Assembly: GCF_003201855.1 (NCBI RefSeq)
Contig: NZ_QJKI01000015.1
Location: forward strand, 18,642 to 82,641
DNA: 64,000 bases
Origin: Rivihabitans pingtungensis
Lineage (GTDB): Bacteria; Pseudomonadota; Gammaproteobacteria; Burkholderiales; Aquaspirillaceae
Direction: 5' to 3'
Part shown: piece after piece, positions 42,051 through 51,316 of the stretch
How the letters are laid out: the number at the start of each line of letters is the position of its first letter
Numbering within the stretch: position 1 is the first letter of the stretch
Made by a program: the position numbers and the translations under genes
The notes under the pieces: model-generated
Databases searched by the model: none
What the model saw: the letters and a program-made list of their open reading frames with translations, nothing else
Told to the model about the DNA's origin: nothing

Positions 42051-43403
42051 ATGAACCCAAGCCGCATGCACTGGACACAACTGCTGTCCACCCAGCGTTT
42101 TCAGCGTCAGGGCGGGCAGATCATCCCGCAGGCCGGCGGCGACGCCGACGCCATGGCCGGGCTGCGCACCGAATTTCATGTCGATCACGACCGCGTGGTG
42201 TTCTCGCGGGCGTTTCGCCGGCTGGGGCGCAAAACCCAGGTGCACCCGCTGGCCAGCCACGACCACACCCACAACCGGCTGACCCACAGCGTGGAAGTCA
42301 GCTGCGTGGGCCGCAGCCTGGGCAACCGGGTGGGCGCCATGTTGCAGGCCGGCGGCCAGCTGCCGGCCGGCTATACGCCGTTTGACATCGGCAGCGTGGT
42401 GCAGGTGGCCTGCCTGGCGCACGACATCGGCAACCCGCCGTTTGGCCACACCGGCGAAGACGCCCTGCGCGATTGGTTTCGCCAGCCAGCGCACGCGCAT
42501 TATCTGCACGGGCTGAGCGAGGCCGAGCGCTGCGATGTGCAAACCTACGAGGGCAACGCCCACGGCCTGCGCATGGTGGCCACGCTGGAAATGTACGCCG
42601 ACAGCGGCGGCATGCGCCTGACCAGCGCGGCGCTGGGCAGCCTGGTGAAATACCCGTGGACGGCGCTGGGCTCGCCGCGCGATGGCAAGTTCAATATCTA
42701 CTGCGCCGAGCTGCCGTATTTCGAGGCCGCCGCCGAGGCGCTGGGGCTGATCCGCCTGGGCGAGCGCCGCTGGGCGCGCCACCCGCTGTCTTATCTGATG
42801 GAAGCCGCCGACGATATTTGCTACGCCATTGTCGATCTGGAAGACGCCACCGAAATCGGCATCCTGCACGAGCTGGAATTCGAAAAACTGATGAGCCCGC
42901 TGATCGACCCTGCGCGGGTGTGGAGCGCCGACAGCCCGCAGCAGCGTTGCGCGGCGATGCGCGGCGCGGTGGTGGGCCGCTGCGTCAACGAAGTGGCCGA
43001 CCGCTTCATGGCCCACCATGACGACCTGCTCACCGGCCAGTTTCCGGCCAAAGACCTGATTGCCGTGTGCCGCGCCGAGGTGCGCGATGTGCTGATTGCC
43101 GCCAAAGAGCTGGCCAGCCAGAAAATCTACCGCCACCGCACCAAGCTGGTCACCGAAGTGGCCGCCTACCCCTGCCTGGCGGCGCTGCTGGACGCGGTGA
43201 TGCCGGCGGTGCACGCCCGCGTCAGTCACGGCGAGCTCAGCCCGCGCCAGCAGATCCAGCTGGGCTTGTTGCAGGATGTGCAGATTGGCGAACACGACAC
43301 GCCTTACACCGCGTACCTGCGCGTGCTGGACTGGATCGGCGCCATGACCGACAACGCCGCCGCCACCCTGGCGCGGGAAATCTCTGGGGTGGGGATTCTG
43401 TAG
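42051..43403 (+). CDS. dgt: dGTPase / dNTP triphosphohydrolase (HD family)
   Basis: 450 aa. Splits dGTP or other dNTPs into nucleoside and triphosphate. HD-domain metal ligands are visible: His79 in NRLTHSVEV and the HD pair at 124-125 in CLAHDIGNPPFGHTGE. RVVFSRAFRRLGRKTQV is the family N-terminal signature. I take ATG 42051 (MNPSRMHWTQ); 42066 (MHWTQLLST) is also possible. The gene is bracketed by inverted dRS3-like elements (41971-41998 and 43457-43482). Such enzymes can also restrict phages by lowering dNTPs. Confidence 0.92.
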   Translation: MNPSRMHWTQLLSTQRFQRQGGQIIPQAGGDADAMAGLRTEFHVDHDRVVFSRAFRRLGRKTQVHPLASHDHTHNRLTHSVEVSCVGRSLGNRVGAMLQAGGQLPAGYTPFDIGSVVQVACLAHDIGNPPFGHTGEDALRDWFRQPAHAHYLHGLSEAERCDVQTYEGNAHGLRMVATLEMYADSGGMRLTSAALGSLVKYPWTALGSPRDGKFNIYCAELPYFEAAAEALGLIRLGERRWARHPLSYLMEAADDICYAIVDLEDATEIGILHELEFEKLMSPLIDPARVWSADSPQQRCAAMRGAVVGRCVNEVADRFMAHHDDLLTGQFPAKDLIAVCRAEVRDVLIAAKELASQKIYRHRTKLVTEVAAYPCLAALLDAVMPAVHARVSHGELSPRQQIQLGLLQDVQIGEHDTPYTAYLRVLDWIGAMTDNAAATLAREISGVGIL

Positions 43404-43423
43404 TAGGCAGTCATGCTGAAACA

Positions 43424-43454
43424 CAAGGGTTCAAACCCCTCGCCGCACCCCACC
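43424..43454 (+). other. tRNA-3'-end-like fragment
   Basis: AAGGGTTCAAACCCCTC followed by GCCGCACCCCA looks like a T-arm, seven acceptor bases and CCA. The 5' half of a tRNA is absent. It may be an attachment-site remnant or chance. Confidence 0.25.
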
Positions 43455-43456
43455 GA

Positions 43457-43482
43457 GTCATTCGCGCAGGCGGGAATCCAGG
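43457..43482 (-). repeat. dRS3-like palindrome, right of dgt (inverted)
   Basis: GTCATTCGCGCAGGCGGGAA and TCCAGG are the reverse complement of the element left of dgt except for a 2-bp loss. Confidence 0.65.
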
Positions 43483-43527
43483 CGTGTCCACCGCGGACAG
43501 CGGGCGGGCAACCCGCCGCTGGGCCAA

Positions 43528-43564
43528 GCAAAAACCCCCGTGGGTGACTCGCGGGGGTTTTTGC
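43528..43564. terminator. Bidirectional terminator
   Basis: GCAAAAACCCCCG (43528-43540) and CGGGGGTTTTTGC (43552-43564). It serves dgt and the convergent TIR gene. Confidence 0.92.
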
Positions 43565-43646
43565 TGATTGGGGCAAATAGACCATAAAACCCGGCATCAC
43601 CCGCCGGGGGCGGGTGGTCAGCGGCGGGGCGGTTAATCCCCCTCAG

Positions 43647-46532
43647 TCACTGAGCCCAGCCAGCCGCCTCGGCATCCTCCAGCTCCGGCAAGCGTCGTCC
43701 GTAGCCGCATTCCTCAATCAGCGCACGGGCCTTGGCCAGTTCAGTTGTGTCCTCAAACAGCCGGGCGCGGGTCAGGGCGATGTCGGCGAGATGGAGCTTC
43801 ATGCCGCCGCGCTCGGCGATGCGCTGAGCTTCGGCGAGATCGGCTTGCGCGCCGGCGAGGTCGTGCAGGCAGTGGCGTAGCCAGGCGCGGGTGAGGAGGC
43901 CAAGGACGATGAACTCTTCAACACCAGCCTGACGCAGACCGGTGACAGCGGCTTCGGTGTGCTGCTGGGCGTCCTCGCCGGGTGTGCGGCCGTGCAGCAG
44001 GTCGGCGTAGAGGGCACAGCGGGCGAGGGTGAGGTGGTCGAGGGCGATGCTGAGGAGTGAATCACCAGGAACGCGCCACTCGAACATTTTCCGGCCCCGC
44101 TGCGCCACTTCTGCACAGTCTTCGCTACCCACTCCCGCCGCCGGCCCACCCCAGGCGGCCCGCTCGGCCTCGGCCAGCAGCAGCTCGCCATACTGAAAGC
44201 CTTGCAGCGAGTAGAGCAGCGGGTACTGGGATTGAAACTCCGCCTGCATGGCCTCGGCCTCGGCAAAACCGCGACGAGCGGCTTCCCGCTCGCCTTGCTG
44301 GTGGCGGGCATCGGCCAGGGTGGTGCTAAAGATTATGCGGTAAGAGGCATCGTTACTGCGGTCGGCGTAGTCCACCGAGCGTTCGGCGTCAGCCACGGCC
44401 AGCGCGATATGGCCCAGGCTCAGTTGCAGTTCGGAAAGATTGCTGTAGATGATGGCAGCACCTTTCCATTGAGCGACTTGAACATACATTTCACCCGAAA
44501 CCCGCATCGGCTCCAGCGCTTCCGCCAGCCGGCCCAGGGCGCGCAGACGGAAGGCCGCTTGGTGGAGCAGCCAGGCTTGGGCAGTTGCTGACAAGCCTGG
44601 CGCCAGCCGCTGCCAGGGTTCTGCGAAGAAACAGGCCAGCGCCCCCAGGTCGGTGCCGAAGGCGCCGAGCTTCTTGGTGCTATAGGCGCCGTCCGGCCCC
44701 GTGCCGCGCAAAATGCGGTCGCGATACACCTCGGTACGCGCCTCTTCATACAACCCCGCCCGACAACCATGCACCACCGCCTGATAAAGCGGTTGCAGGC
44801 CGGTCAAGCCTTCCGGGTGATGAGGCACGCTGTCTTTAAGTTGCTGGTACAGCCGGTGATGGCCTTCTTGCCAGGCCTCAGGCTGGTTTTTGCTCAGCGT
44901 AGCGGCAAAGTATTCGCGCAGCAGGGGGTGGGCGTCCAGGCGGCCGGTGTCTGCGTCATGCTCAACGAGGCGGCTGTCGGCGAGATTGGATAGCGCTATG
45001 TGCCAGTCTGTGTCATCAATGTCTTGCAGCGCTTCCGTCAGGCCGGTGATGGCCGGGGCCGCGCGCAGCGCAGCCAGGTTCTCCGGGGAGGCCGGGCGAT
45101 CGAAGAAGCCAAGCAGGCGCAGGGCAGCCAGTTCTTGCGCACTCTCGCCGCCGTTCCCCGCAAGCCAATGCTCATAGGCGGCGATGACACGGAAGGCATG
45201 GCCGCCACTTTTCTGGCTGGCCTTGGCAAAATCCACGTCACCGCAGCGCAGGATGTCACCGCCATGTGCGCGTCTGAGATAATTGCCCAGCAAACTCAGC
45301 GTCAAAGCATGGCCCTTGACCTGCCGGCTGGCGTGCAGAAGCTCGGCATCGTCGGCGGCGATGGGCGCGCTGCCGGCCTTGTTGGCCCCTTCGGCATGCA
45401 GCAGGGCCGCGCCGTCGCTGTCGCTCAGATTGCCAAGGTCGATGCGTTGGACACTCGGGCTGTTGGCCCATTCGTCCAAATCTTTCAGCGCCTCCCGACT
45501 GGTCAGCAAAGCCAGGCCAGGGCGGCCGGCGGTAGCCAGATGGGTGAGCAAGGCTTTAAGGCCAGGCGCGCGCAGCTCGCCAGCCAGCGGGCCAGGCGGG
45601 TGTTGCAGCGGCTCCAGGCCGTCCAGCACCAGCAAGCAGCGGTGGGCGACAATGGCTTCCGCCAGCGCCCGGCCCTTGTCGGCGGGGTTAAGGCTGGCGG
45701 CGACTGAAACACCAAACCACTGGATGGCTTCGGCAAGAAACACGTCTTCCGAGGCGTTACGCTCGTCGCCGCTGCCCTGGCTGTAGAAGCTCCAGGCAAA
45801 TACCCGGCGAGCGCCGCGCCAATTGTCCTGCTTGAGGCTTTCCAACCAGCGCTTGACCAGCGCAGTTTTGCCGGTTCCGCCAGGGGCGATGAGTTCGACC
45901 AGGGCGGTGTTGCCGGCAGAGGCCCAGGCGGCGTCGAGGGCGGCGAGTTCGTGCTCGCGGCCGAGGAAGTGGGCGGCGCCGGCGGGGAGGTGGGTGAGGT
46001 CGGTGCGGATGGGGGCGTTCTGGCCCGTGGCGCTTGACGTCCCTTGCTGTTCAGGCGCTTCGGCCTCTGGCGAAGAAAGCGTGCCGGGCGGCGGCGCTAG
46101 CAGCAGGTCGGCGATCTCACCTGCCAGGTTGGAAAGCGCAAGGTCAGCGTCATGTTGGCTCATGCCCGACAGGGGTTTGCCGTCGCGCGGCCGGCCCTGT
46201 ATCCCTTCCTGCCAGTCGATGCGCCGCCACTGGCAGGGGCTGACGATCAGCGGAATCACCCGGATGCCTTGCTCTTGACGCCGTTGCAGCAACCGCGGGA
46301 CTTCCTGATCGCGAATGAATGACGAGGTAAGAAAGTCAGCCGAAATCAGCAATACCGCTACATCGCAACGCTCGATGGCTTGTTGAATTTCTGGATGCCA
46401 GTCATCGCCAGCGTCAATGCGTTGGTCATCCCAGCTGTCCAGGCCGGCGCGGGAAAGCACGCGGAGCTGTTTGACAACACGGTTCTTCCAGTCTTCGTCC
46501 TGGTGGCTATAGCTGATGAATATTTGGCGCAC
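43647..46532 (-). CDS. TIR-STAND NTPase-TPR protein, candidate defence sensor
   Basis: 961 aa. Domain order: N-terminal TIR (1-~145) with IFISYSHQDEDW at 4-15 and a candidate NADase Glu77 in FIRDQEVP; STAND/NB-ARC-like NTPase with FLGREHELAALD at 189-200, Walker A APGGTGKT at 216-223 and Walker B LLVLDGLE at 300-307; winged-helix region about 430-560; then helical TPR-like repeats to the end. This is the layout of NLR-like antiphage proteins, where ligand binding by the repeats triggers TIR cleavage of NAD+. GTG start at 46532 with GGAA upstream. It is a single-gene unit with no partner. Two-copy toxicity control cannot be seen. Confidence 0.85.
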   Translation of the reverse strand: MRQIFISYSHQDEDWKNRVVKQLRVLSRAGLDSWDDQRIDAGDDWHPEIQQAIERCDVAVLLISADFLTSSFIRDQEVPRLLQRRQEQGIRVIPLIVSPCQWRRIDWQEGIQGRPRDGKPLSGMSQHDADLALSNLAGEIADLLLAPPPGTLSSPEAEAPEQQGTSSATGQNAPIRTDLTHLPAGAAHFLGREHELAALDAAWASAGNTALVELIAPGGTGKTALVKRWLESLKQDNWRGARRVFAWSFYSQGSGDERNASEDVFLAEAIQWFGVSVAASLNPADKGRALAEAIVAHRCLLVLDGLEPLQHPPGPLAGELRAPGLKALLTHLATAGRPGLALLTSREALKDLDEWANSPSVQRIDLGNLSDSDGAALLHAEGANKAGSAPIAADDAELLHASRQVKGHALTLSLLGNYLRRAHGGDILRCGDVDFAKASQKSGGHAFRVIAAYEHWLAGNGGESAQELAALRLLGFFDRPASPENLAALRAAPAITGLTEALQDIDDTDWHIALSNLADSRLVEHDADTGRLDAHPLLREYFAATLSKNQPEAWQEGHHRLYQQLKDSVPHHPEGLTGLQPLYQAVVHGCRAGLYEEARTEVYRDRILRGTGPDGAYSTKKLGAFGTDLGALACFFAEPWQRLAPGLSATAQAWLLHQAAFRLRALGRLAEALEPMRVSGEMYVQVAQWKGAAIIYSNLSELQLSLGHIALAVADAERSVDYADRSNDASYRIIFSTTLADARHQQGEREAARRGFAEAEAMQAEFQSQYPLLYSLQGFQYGELLLAEAERAAWGGPAAGVGSEDCAEVAQRGRKMFEWRVPGDSLLSIALDHLTLARCALYADLLHGRTPGEDAQQHTEAAVTGLRQAGVEEFIVLGLLTRAWLRHCLHDLAGAQADLAEAQRIAERGGMKLHLADIALTRARLFEDTTELAKARALIEECGYGRRLPELEDAEAAGWAQ

Positions 46533-46795
46533 AGCATGGATTCCGGGGTGGTTTCTCGATGCCCGCCCCAGCGTTCGGCTTCGCGCTTGATCGCATGAGA
46601 AATCCGGTCAGGAGGGCGGCGGGGCGGATGATGCGAGAAATTATGCCAGAAGTCTGCGCCACGGGATGGCGGCGTGGCGCGTGCTGCGTGCGCGAGGCAT
46701 GGCGGTGTGTCTGGGCATGGCGATTTGTTCGGTGTTGTTGTGCGCATGCCGCGCCACACGTTCAGCACGCTGTGCCCCTGCGCGCAGGCGCGCTA
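46533..46795. promoter_or_regulatory. Spacer with possible extended -10 promoter for the TIR gene
   Basis: On the minus strand TGG followed by CATAAT (46640-46645) forms an extended -10 with no clear -35. It predicts a ~100-nt leader. No gene is seen in the rest of the 263 bp. Confidence 0.35.
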
Positions 46796-48208
46796 TTACG
46801 CCGCCGGCCAGCCGTCCCACGGCTCCAGCCGTGCGCCTTTGGGCAGTTTGCGCAGGCAGCCGGCCAGCATTTTGTAGGTGTCCAGTTCAAAGCCTGGCTC
46901 GGCTTCCAGCACCGGCTCGCCGTCGCGCCAGCTGCCCAAAAAGCGCCAGCGGTCGAACACATGGCGCTCGATGCTGCCGCTGACCGGGTCTTCTTCCACC
47001 ACCGCCATGGCGCCGGCAAACGGCCAGGGTTGGCGCTGCATGCGCGCCAGCGCCGCCAGCAGGCGTTGATTGTGCTGTTCGGCGCTTTCCTTGCCGATGC
47101 AGGCGCCGTGGCAGCGGCCAAGCTGGCGGGCAAAGCAGGGTTGGCCTTTTTTGCCGGTCACCCGGTCAATGCCCAGCACGGCGTGGCACAGCCGGTAGGC
47201 GTCGGCGACGTCGGTCAGGGTTTTTTTGGCTTCGCGCGCGCTGCGGAACACGCCAAACACGCTGTCGGCCTCGCCCAGGTCCACCTCGTCACCGCGAATC
47301 AGCCGGGGCACCAAAAAACCATCTTCGCGCGGGTAAAGCTGCCAGGCGCACAGCTCGCGCTCGCGGCGGCCGCGCACATTGTGCACGGGCTGCAAGGTTT
47401 TGATCTGGCGTGACTCCACCAAGAGCGCGCCAAACTCGCCAACGGTGTCGATCCAGTCGATGCGCGCCACTTGCTGGCTGAGGCGCATTTCTTTGTTGAT
47501 GCGGGTGTCGGCGCTGAAATGCGACAGCACCCGGCTGCGCAGATTGATGCTTTTGCCCACATACAGCGGCGCGCCGCTGGCGTCCCAAAAGCGGTAAACG
47601 CCGGGGGTGTCGGGCAGTTCGTCAATCAGGTTGGCGTCCAGCTGCGGCGGCAGCGCCGCTGGGCGGCCCATCAGCTGGCGCACGGCGTGGGCGATGGCGT
47701 CGTCGCCCAGCTCGGCGCGCGCCGCACCCAAAAAGCGCCACACTGCTTCGGCGTCGTCCAGCGCGCGGTGACGGTTGGCGCAGCCCAGGTTAAAGCGGGC
47801 AATCAGGCTGTCCAGATTGTGCTTGTAGTGTTGCGGGTAGAGCAGGCGCGACAGCTTGACCGTACACAGCTGCTGGGCGCGCCAGGGCAGCTCCAGCCGG
47901 CGAAAGGCGTTTTTTAAAAAGCCGTAGTCAAAGCGGGCGTTGTGGGCGATGAACAGGCGGCCGTGCAGCAGCGCCAGCAGCTCGGCGGCCAGCGCCTCGA
48001 AGGGCGGCGCCTCGGCCACCATGGCGTTGCTGATGCCGGTCATCTGCTCGATAAACGGCGGAATCGGCATGCCGGGATTGACCAGCGCGCGCCAGGGGCG
48101 CACCTGATCGCCGTCCACCAGCAGGATGCCGATTTCGGTGATGCGGTCGCGGGTGATGTGGCCGCCGGTGGTTTCCAGGTCCACGATGGCAAGGGGAGTG
48201 TCAAACAC
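46796..48208 (-). CDS. DnaQ-type 3'-5' exonuclease fused to a UvrC-like GIY-YIG domain
   Basis: 470 aa. Residues 1-165 form a DEDD exonuclease: Asp10/Glu12 in IVDLETTGG, FIAHNARFDYGFL near 86-98, and HRALDDAEA at 147-154. Residues about 195-290 are a GIY-YIG endonuclease like UvrC/Cho: GVY at 203-205, LYVGKS at 215-220, and a conserved Glu in FGALLVESRQIK. The C-terminal part continues UvrC-like (Cys-rich FARQLGRCHGACIG). Probably a DNA-repair nuclease. GTG start at 48208 with GAGAGAA upstream. The fusion is known in betaproteobacteria. Confidence 0.88.
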   Translation of the reverse strand: MFDTPLAIVDLETTGGHITRDRITEIGILLVDGDQVRPWRALVNPGMPIPPFIEQMTGISNAMVAEAPPFEALAAELLALLHGRLFIAHNARFDYGFLKNAFRRLELPWRAQQLCTVKLSRLLYPQHYKHNLDSLIARFNLGCANRHRALDDAEAVWRFLGAARAELGDDAIAHAVRQLMGRPAALPPQLDANLIDELPDTPGVYRFWDASGAPLYVGKSINLRSRVLSHFSADTRINKEMRLSQQVARIDWIDTVGEFGALLVESRQIKTLQPVHNVRGRRERELCAWQLYPREDGFLVPRLIRGDEVDLGEADSVFGVFRSAREAKKTLTDVADAYRLCHAVLGIDRVTGKKGQPCFARQLGRCHGACIGKESAEQHNQRLLAALARMQRQPWPFAGAMAVVEEDPVSGSIERHVFDRWRFLGSWRDGEPVLEAEPGFELDTYKMLAGCLRKLPKGARLEPWDGWPAA

Positions 48209-48372
48209 GCAAGTTCTCTCAAAACGCCGGCCGCCCGATGCGACCGGCTGGCATTGTGACAGGCCGCACCGGGAAAGTCATAGTGCAGAGGCGCAGTTTT
48301 TTCAGGCGGGGGAATTCCCGCAGGGGCGCGCTGTGATTACAATCCGCCCCGGATTTTGACGAGAGGCCCACC

Positions 48373-49323
48373 ATGACCGCCACCCTGCCCGCCGCCTTTG
48401 CCGACCGCCTGACCCGCATCCTGCCTGCCGACCGCCTGGACGGTGTGCTGGCCAGCTTTGCTGCGGTCAAGGATGTGGCGTTTCGCATCAACACCCTGAA
48501 AGCACAGCCGGACGCCGTGCTGGCCGGCCTGCGCGCCGCCGGGCTGAACCCACGGCCGGTGGCGTGGTCGCCGCTGGCCTGGGTGGTGGACGCCGCCGCC
48601 AAGCGCGCGCTGACCGAAACCCCGGCGTTTTATCAGGGCGAGATTTACATCCAGAACCTGGCCAGCCAGCTGGCGCCCTTGGCGCTGGCGCCGCAGCCTG
48701 GCGAAATGGTGCTGGACCTGGCTGCCGCGCCCGGCGGCAAAACCTGCCAGATGGCGGCGCTGATGGGCAATCAGGGCTGGCTATCCGCCGTCGAGCCGGT
48801 GCGCGACCGGTATTTTCGGCTCAAGCACAATCTGGACCAACAGGGGGTGAGCATCGCCCACTGCTACCAGAAAGACGGCCGCGCGGTGGGCGCGTTGACG
48901 CCCGAGCGGTTTGACCGCGTGCTGCTGGACGCGCCGTGTTCCAGCGAGGCGCGCTTTGATCTGAACGACCCGGATTCGATGGCGCACTGGAGCCCCGGCA
49001 AGGTGCGCGAGGTGGCGCACAAGCAAAAGCGCCTGTTGCTGTCGGCCATTCATGCGCTCAAACCGGGCGGCGTGCTGGTGTATTCCACCTGCTCGTTTGC
49101 CCCGGAAGAAAACGAATGCATTGTCCATGCCGCCTTGCACAAGCTGGGCGACGCGGTGGAAGTCACCCCGGTGGACATCCCGGTGCTGCACCAGCCAGGG
49201 CTGACCGAATGGGACGGCAAGATGCTTAACCCGCAGCTGGCGCACAGCGTGCGCGTGCTGCCGGATAGCTTGGTGGATGGGTTTTATCTGACGCGGCTGG
49301 TCAAGCAGCGCTCAACGCAGTAA
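48373..49323 (+). CDS. RsmB/NOP-family RNA m5C methyltransferase
   Basis: 316 aa. SAM-dependent cytosine-C5 methyltransferase acting on rRNA or tRNA. SAM motif I DLAAAPGGKT at 115-124, catalytic-site DAPCSS at 186-191 and the nucleophile cysteine in YSTCSFAPEENE at 237-248. It lacks the NusB-like N-terminal domain of RsmB and the C-terminal extension of RsmF, so it is a short family member of uncertain RNA target. AGAGG lies 8-9 nt before the ATG. Confidence 0.88.
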   Translation: MTATLPAAFADRLTRILPADRLDGVLASFAAVKDVAFRINTLKAQPDAVLAGLRAAGLNPRPVAWSPLAWVVDAAAKRALTETPAFYQGEIYIQNLASQLAPLALAPQPGEMVLDLAAAPGGKTCQMAALMGNQGWLSAVEPVRDRYFRLKHNLDQQGVSIAHCYQKDGRAVGALTPERFDRVLLDAPCSSEARFDLNDPDSMAHWSPGKVREVAHKQKRLLLSAIHALKPGGVLVYSTCSFAPEENECIVHAALHKLGDAVEVTPVDIPVLHQPGLTEWDGKMLNPQLAHSVRVLPDSLVDGFYLTRLVKQRSTQ

Positions 49324-49416
49324 GCGCCGCCGACACAATTCAGCTTGCGCAATATGACAGGGGTCGCCACCGCGCCAGAAAGGTTTGGTTGGCTTGCGAG
49401 CGGGGGGCGGCGCTTA
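49321..49416. repeat. Decayed hairpin between convergent genes
   Basis: TAAGCGCCGCC (49321-49331) and GGCGGCGCTTA (49406-49416) are perfect inverted ends that include both genes' stop codons. The interior GCCGACACAATTCAGC and CGCCAGAAAGGTTTGG recall the hairpin repeat. Confidence 0.45.
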
Positions 49417-49776
49417 TGCTTTGCTGGCGTTCACTGCCGCCACAATCTTGATTTCCACCTTCCAGGCCGGGTTGGCCAGCTTGGCCTGTACGGTGGCGCG
49501 GGCCGGGGTTTGGCCGGGGATCACCCAGGCGTCCCAGGCGGCGTTCATGGCGTCGTAGTCGGCCAGGTCGGCCAGAAAGATGGTGGCGTCGATCACCTGG
49601 CTTTTGTCGCTGCCCAGGTCGCGCAGCACGGTGTCGATTTGCGCCAGCACATTGGCGGTTTGCGCCTGGGCGTCGGCGTCGAGGTTTTCCGGCACCTGGC
49701 CGGCCAGCCAGGCAATGCCATTGCACACCACGGCTTCGGCCAGACGGGCGCCAGGCAGGTGACGATGCAGGGTCAT
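49414..49776 (-). CDS. RidA-family protein
   Basis: 120 aa. RidA-type proteins hydrolyse reactive enamine/imine intermediates from PLP enzymes. Family marks: AWLAGQVPENLDADAQAQTANVLAQID, VIDATIFLADLADYDAMNAAWD and the conserved Arg in TPARATVQAKL. ATG at 49776 has AAGGA 8 nt upstream. It belongs to the RidA subgroups outside archetypal RidA. Short stand-alone gene. Confidence 0.88.
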   Translation of the reverse strand: MTLHRHLPGARLAEAVVCNGIAWLAGQVPENLDADAQAQTANVLAQIDTVLRDLGSDKSQVIDATIFLADLADYDAMNAAWDAWVIPGQTPARATVQAKLANPAWKVEIKIVAAVNASKA

Positions 49777-49894
49777 GAGGTCATCCTTTATCAGGGTTGC
49801 AGTACAGAAATCGCCCATTCATGGTGGGCGGGTTGAGCAAAACAGCCCGGCGGGCCGGTGGGCGCGTCGGGCTGTGATGGCGTCAGTCGCGTGC

Positions 49895-51088
49895 TTAGCT
49901 GGCGGCGCGCAGGCCCAGCGAGAACTCGCGCAGGGCGCGGATACCGCTGGCTTCGGCGCGGGCGCACCAGTCTTGCAGGTCGTGCAAGAGTTCGTCACGC
50001 GAACGGCTGGAGCGCTCCCACAGGCGGGTGAGCTCCTGGCGCATGGTGTAGATGGTGTGCAGCTTGTCGCTGTGCGCCAGCAGGGTGTCCAGCGCCACAC
50101 GGTCGCATTCCGGGGTGTCCTTGGCATCCTGCTTGAGCCAGATTTTCATCTTGCGCGGCAGGTGGATGCCGTGGAAATCCGGCAGCTTGGCCGATTTCAG
50201 CAGGCGTTCGATTTCGCTGGCGTATTCGCTCTTCAGCTGGCGGGCGTACTGGGCGGCCACGGCGTAGCGGTTGGTGATGATGGTTTGCAGGGTGTCGGCA
50301 GCCAGCGGGGCGGCCGGCTGACCCTCACCCAGCGCCAGATGCGGCGCCACACGGCGCACCTTGGCCAGGCCGACGATTTCCAGCATGCGGATATACATCC
50401 AGCCGATGTCGAATTCGTACCATTTGTACGACAGCTTGGCCGAGGTGCCAAAGGTGTGGTGGTTGTTGTGCAGCTCTTCCCCGCCAATCAGGATGCCCCA
50501 GGGCACCAGATTGGTGGCGGCGTCTTCGTTTTCAAAATTGCGGTAGCCCCAGTAGTGGCCAATGCCGTTCACCACGCCGGCTGCCCAGAACGGAATCCAC
50601 ACCATCTGCACCGCCCAGATTGCCAGGCCAGCCGGGCCAAACAGGATCAGGTCGATGGCCAGCATCAGGAAAATACCCTGGCCGTTGCGCGGGGTGTAGA
50701 TGTTGTTTTCCAGCCAGTCGTCCGGCGTGCCGTGACCAAATTTATCCATGATGGACTGGTCTTTGCAGGCCGCGCGGTACAGCTCGGCGCCTTGCCACAG
50801 TACTTTTTTCAGGCCGAGCACTTGCGGGCTGTGCGGGTCTTCCGGGGTTTCGCAGCGGGCGTGGTGCTTGCGGTGGATGGCCGCCCATTGCTTGGTGATC
50901 ATGCCGGTGGTCAGCCACAACCAGAAGCGGAAAAAATGGCTGGGCAGCGGGTGCAAATCCAGCGCGCGGTGCGCCTGGTGGCGGTGCAGAAAGATGGTGA
51001 CCGAGGCGATGGTGATGTGGGTCAGGCCCAGGGCCACCAGCACATAACCCCACCACGGCAGATCAATCAGCCCGTTCAGGTATTCCAT
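49895..51088 (-). CDS. Membrane fatty-acid desaturase (acyl-CoA delta-9 type)
   Basis: 397 aa. Di-iron integral-membrane desaturase that makes unsaturated fatty acids using O2. Three histidine boxes: HRHQAH at 35-40, HRKHH at 72-76 and HNNHH at 207-211. Hydrophobic segments lie at about 13-35, 53-66, 138-155 and 156-175. The extra C-terminal ~130 residues are helical. AAAGGAAG precedes the ATG. No reductase gene is adjacent. Confidence 0.9.
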   Translation of the reverse strand: MEYLNGLIDLPWWGYVLVALGLTHITIASVTIFLHRHQAHRALDLHPLPSHFFRFWLWLTTGMITKQWAAIHRKHHARCETPEDPHSPQVLGLKKVLWQGAELYRAACKDQSIMDKFGHGTPDDWLENNIYTPRNGQGIFLMLAIDLILFGPAGLAIWAVQMVWIPFWAAGVVNGIGHYWGYRNFENEDAATNLVPWGILIGGEELHNNHHTFGTSAKLSYKWYEFDIGWMYIRMLEIVGLAKVRRVAPHLALGEGQPAAPLAADTLQTIITNRYAVAAQYARQLKSEYASEIERLLKSAKLPDFHGIHLPRKMKIWLKQDAKDTPECDRVALDTLLAHSDKLHTIYTMRQELTRLWERSSRSRDELLHDLQDWCARAEASGIRALREFSLGLRAAS

Positions 51089-51316
51089 TTGACTTCCTTT
51101 CGTCGAATGACGTAACAGGTCATTTTACCGCAATTGCCGCCTGTGGCGTGCAGCCGGCAAGATTTGCCGGACAAAATCGGCTACACTGCCGCGCTCACCG
51201 CCTGTCCCAACATCCACGGAACAGGCGTGCTACGCTGAATTCAACCCGCGCGCCCCGCCCTATCCCTGCTGGCGCGTTGCGCCCCATCCGGGCGCGCTGC
51301 CGTGGAGCCAATCACA

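Noticed and set aside
46358..46768. A 136-codon minus-strand frame at the TIR gene start
   Set aside because: It overlaps the TIR coding start in another frame and lacks any recognisable motif. The GTG at 46532 gives a canonical TIR N-terminus.
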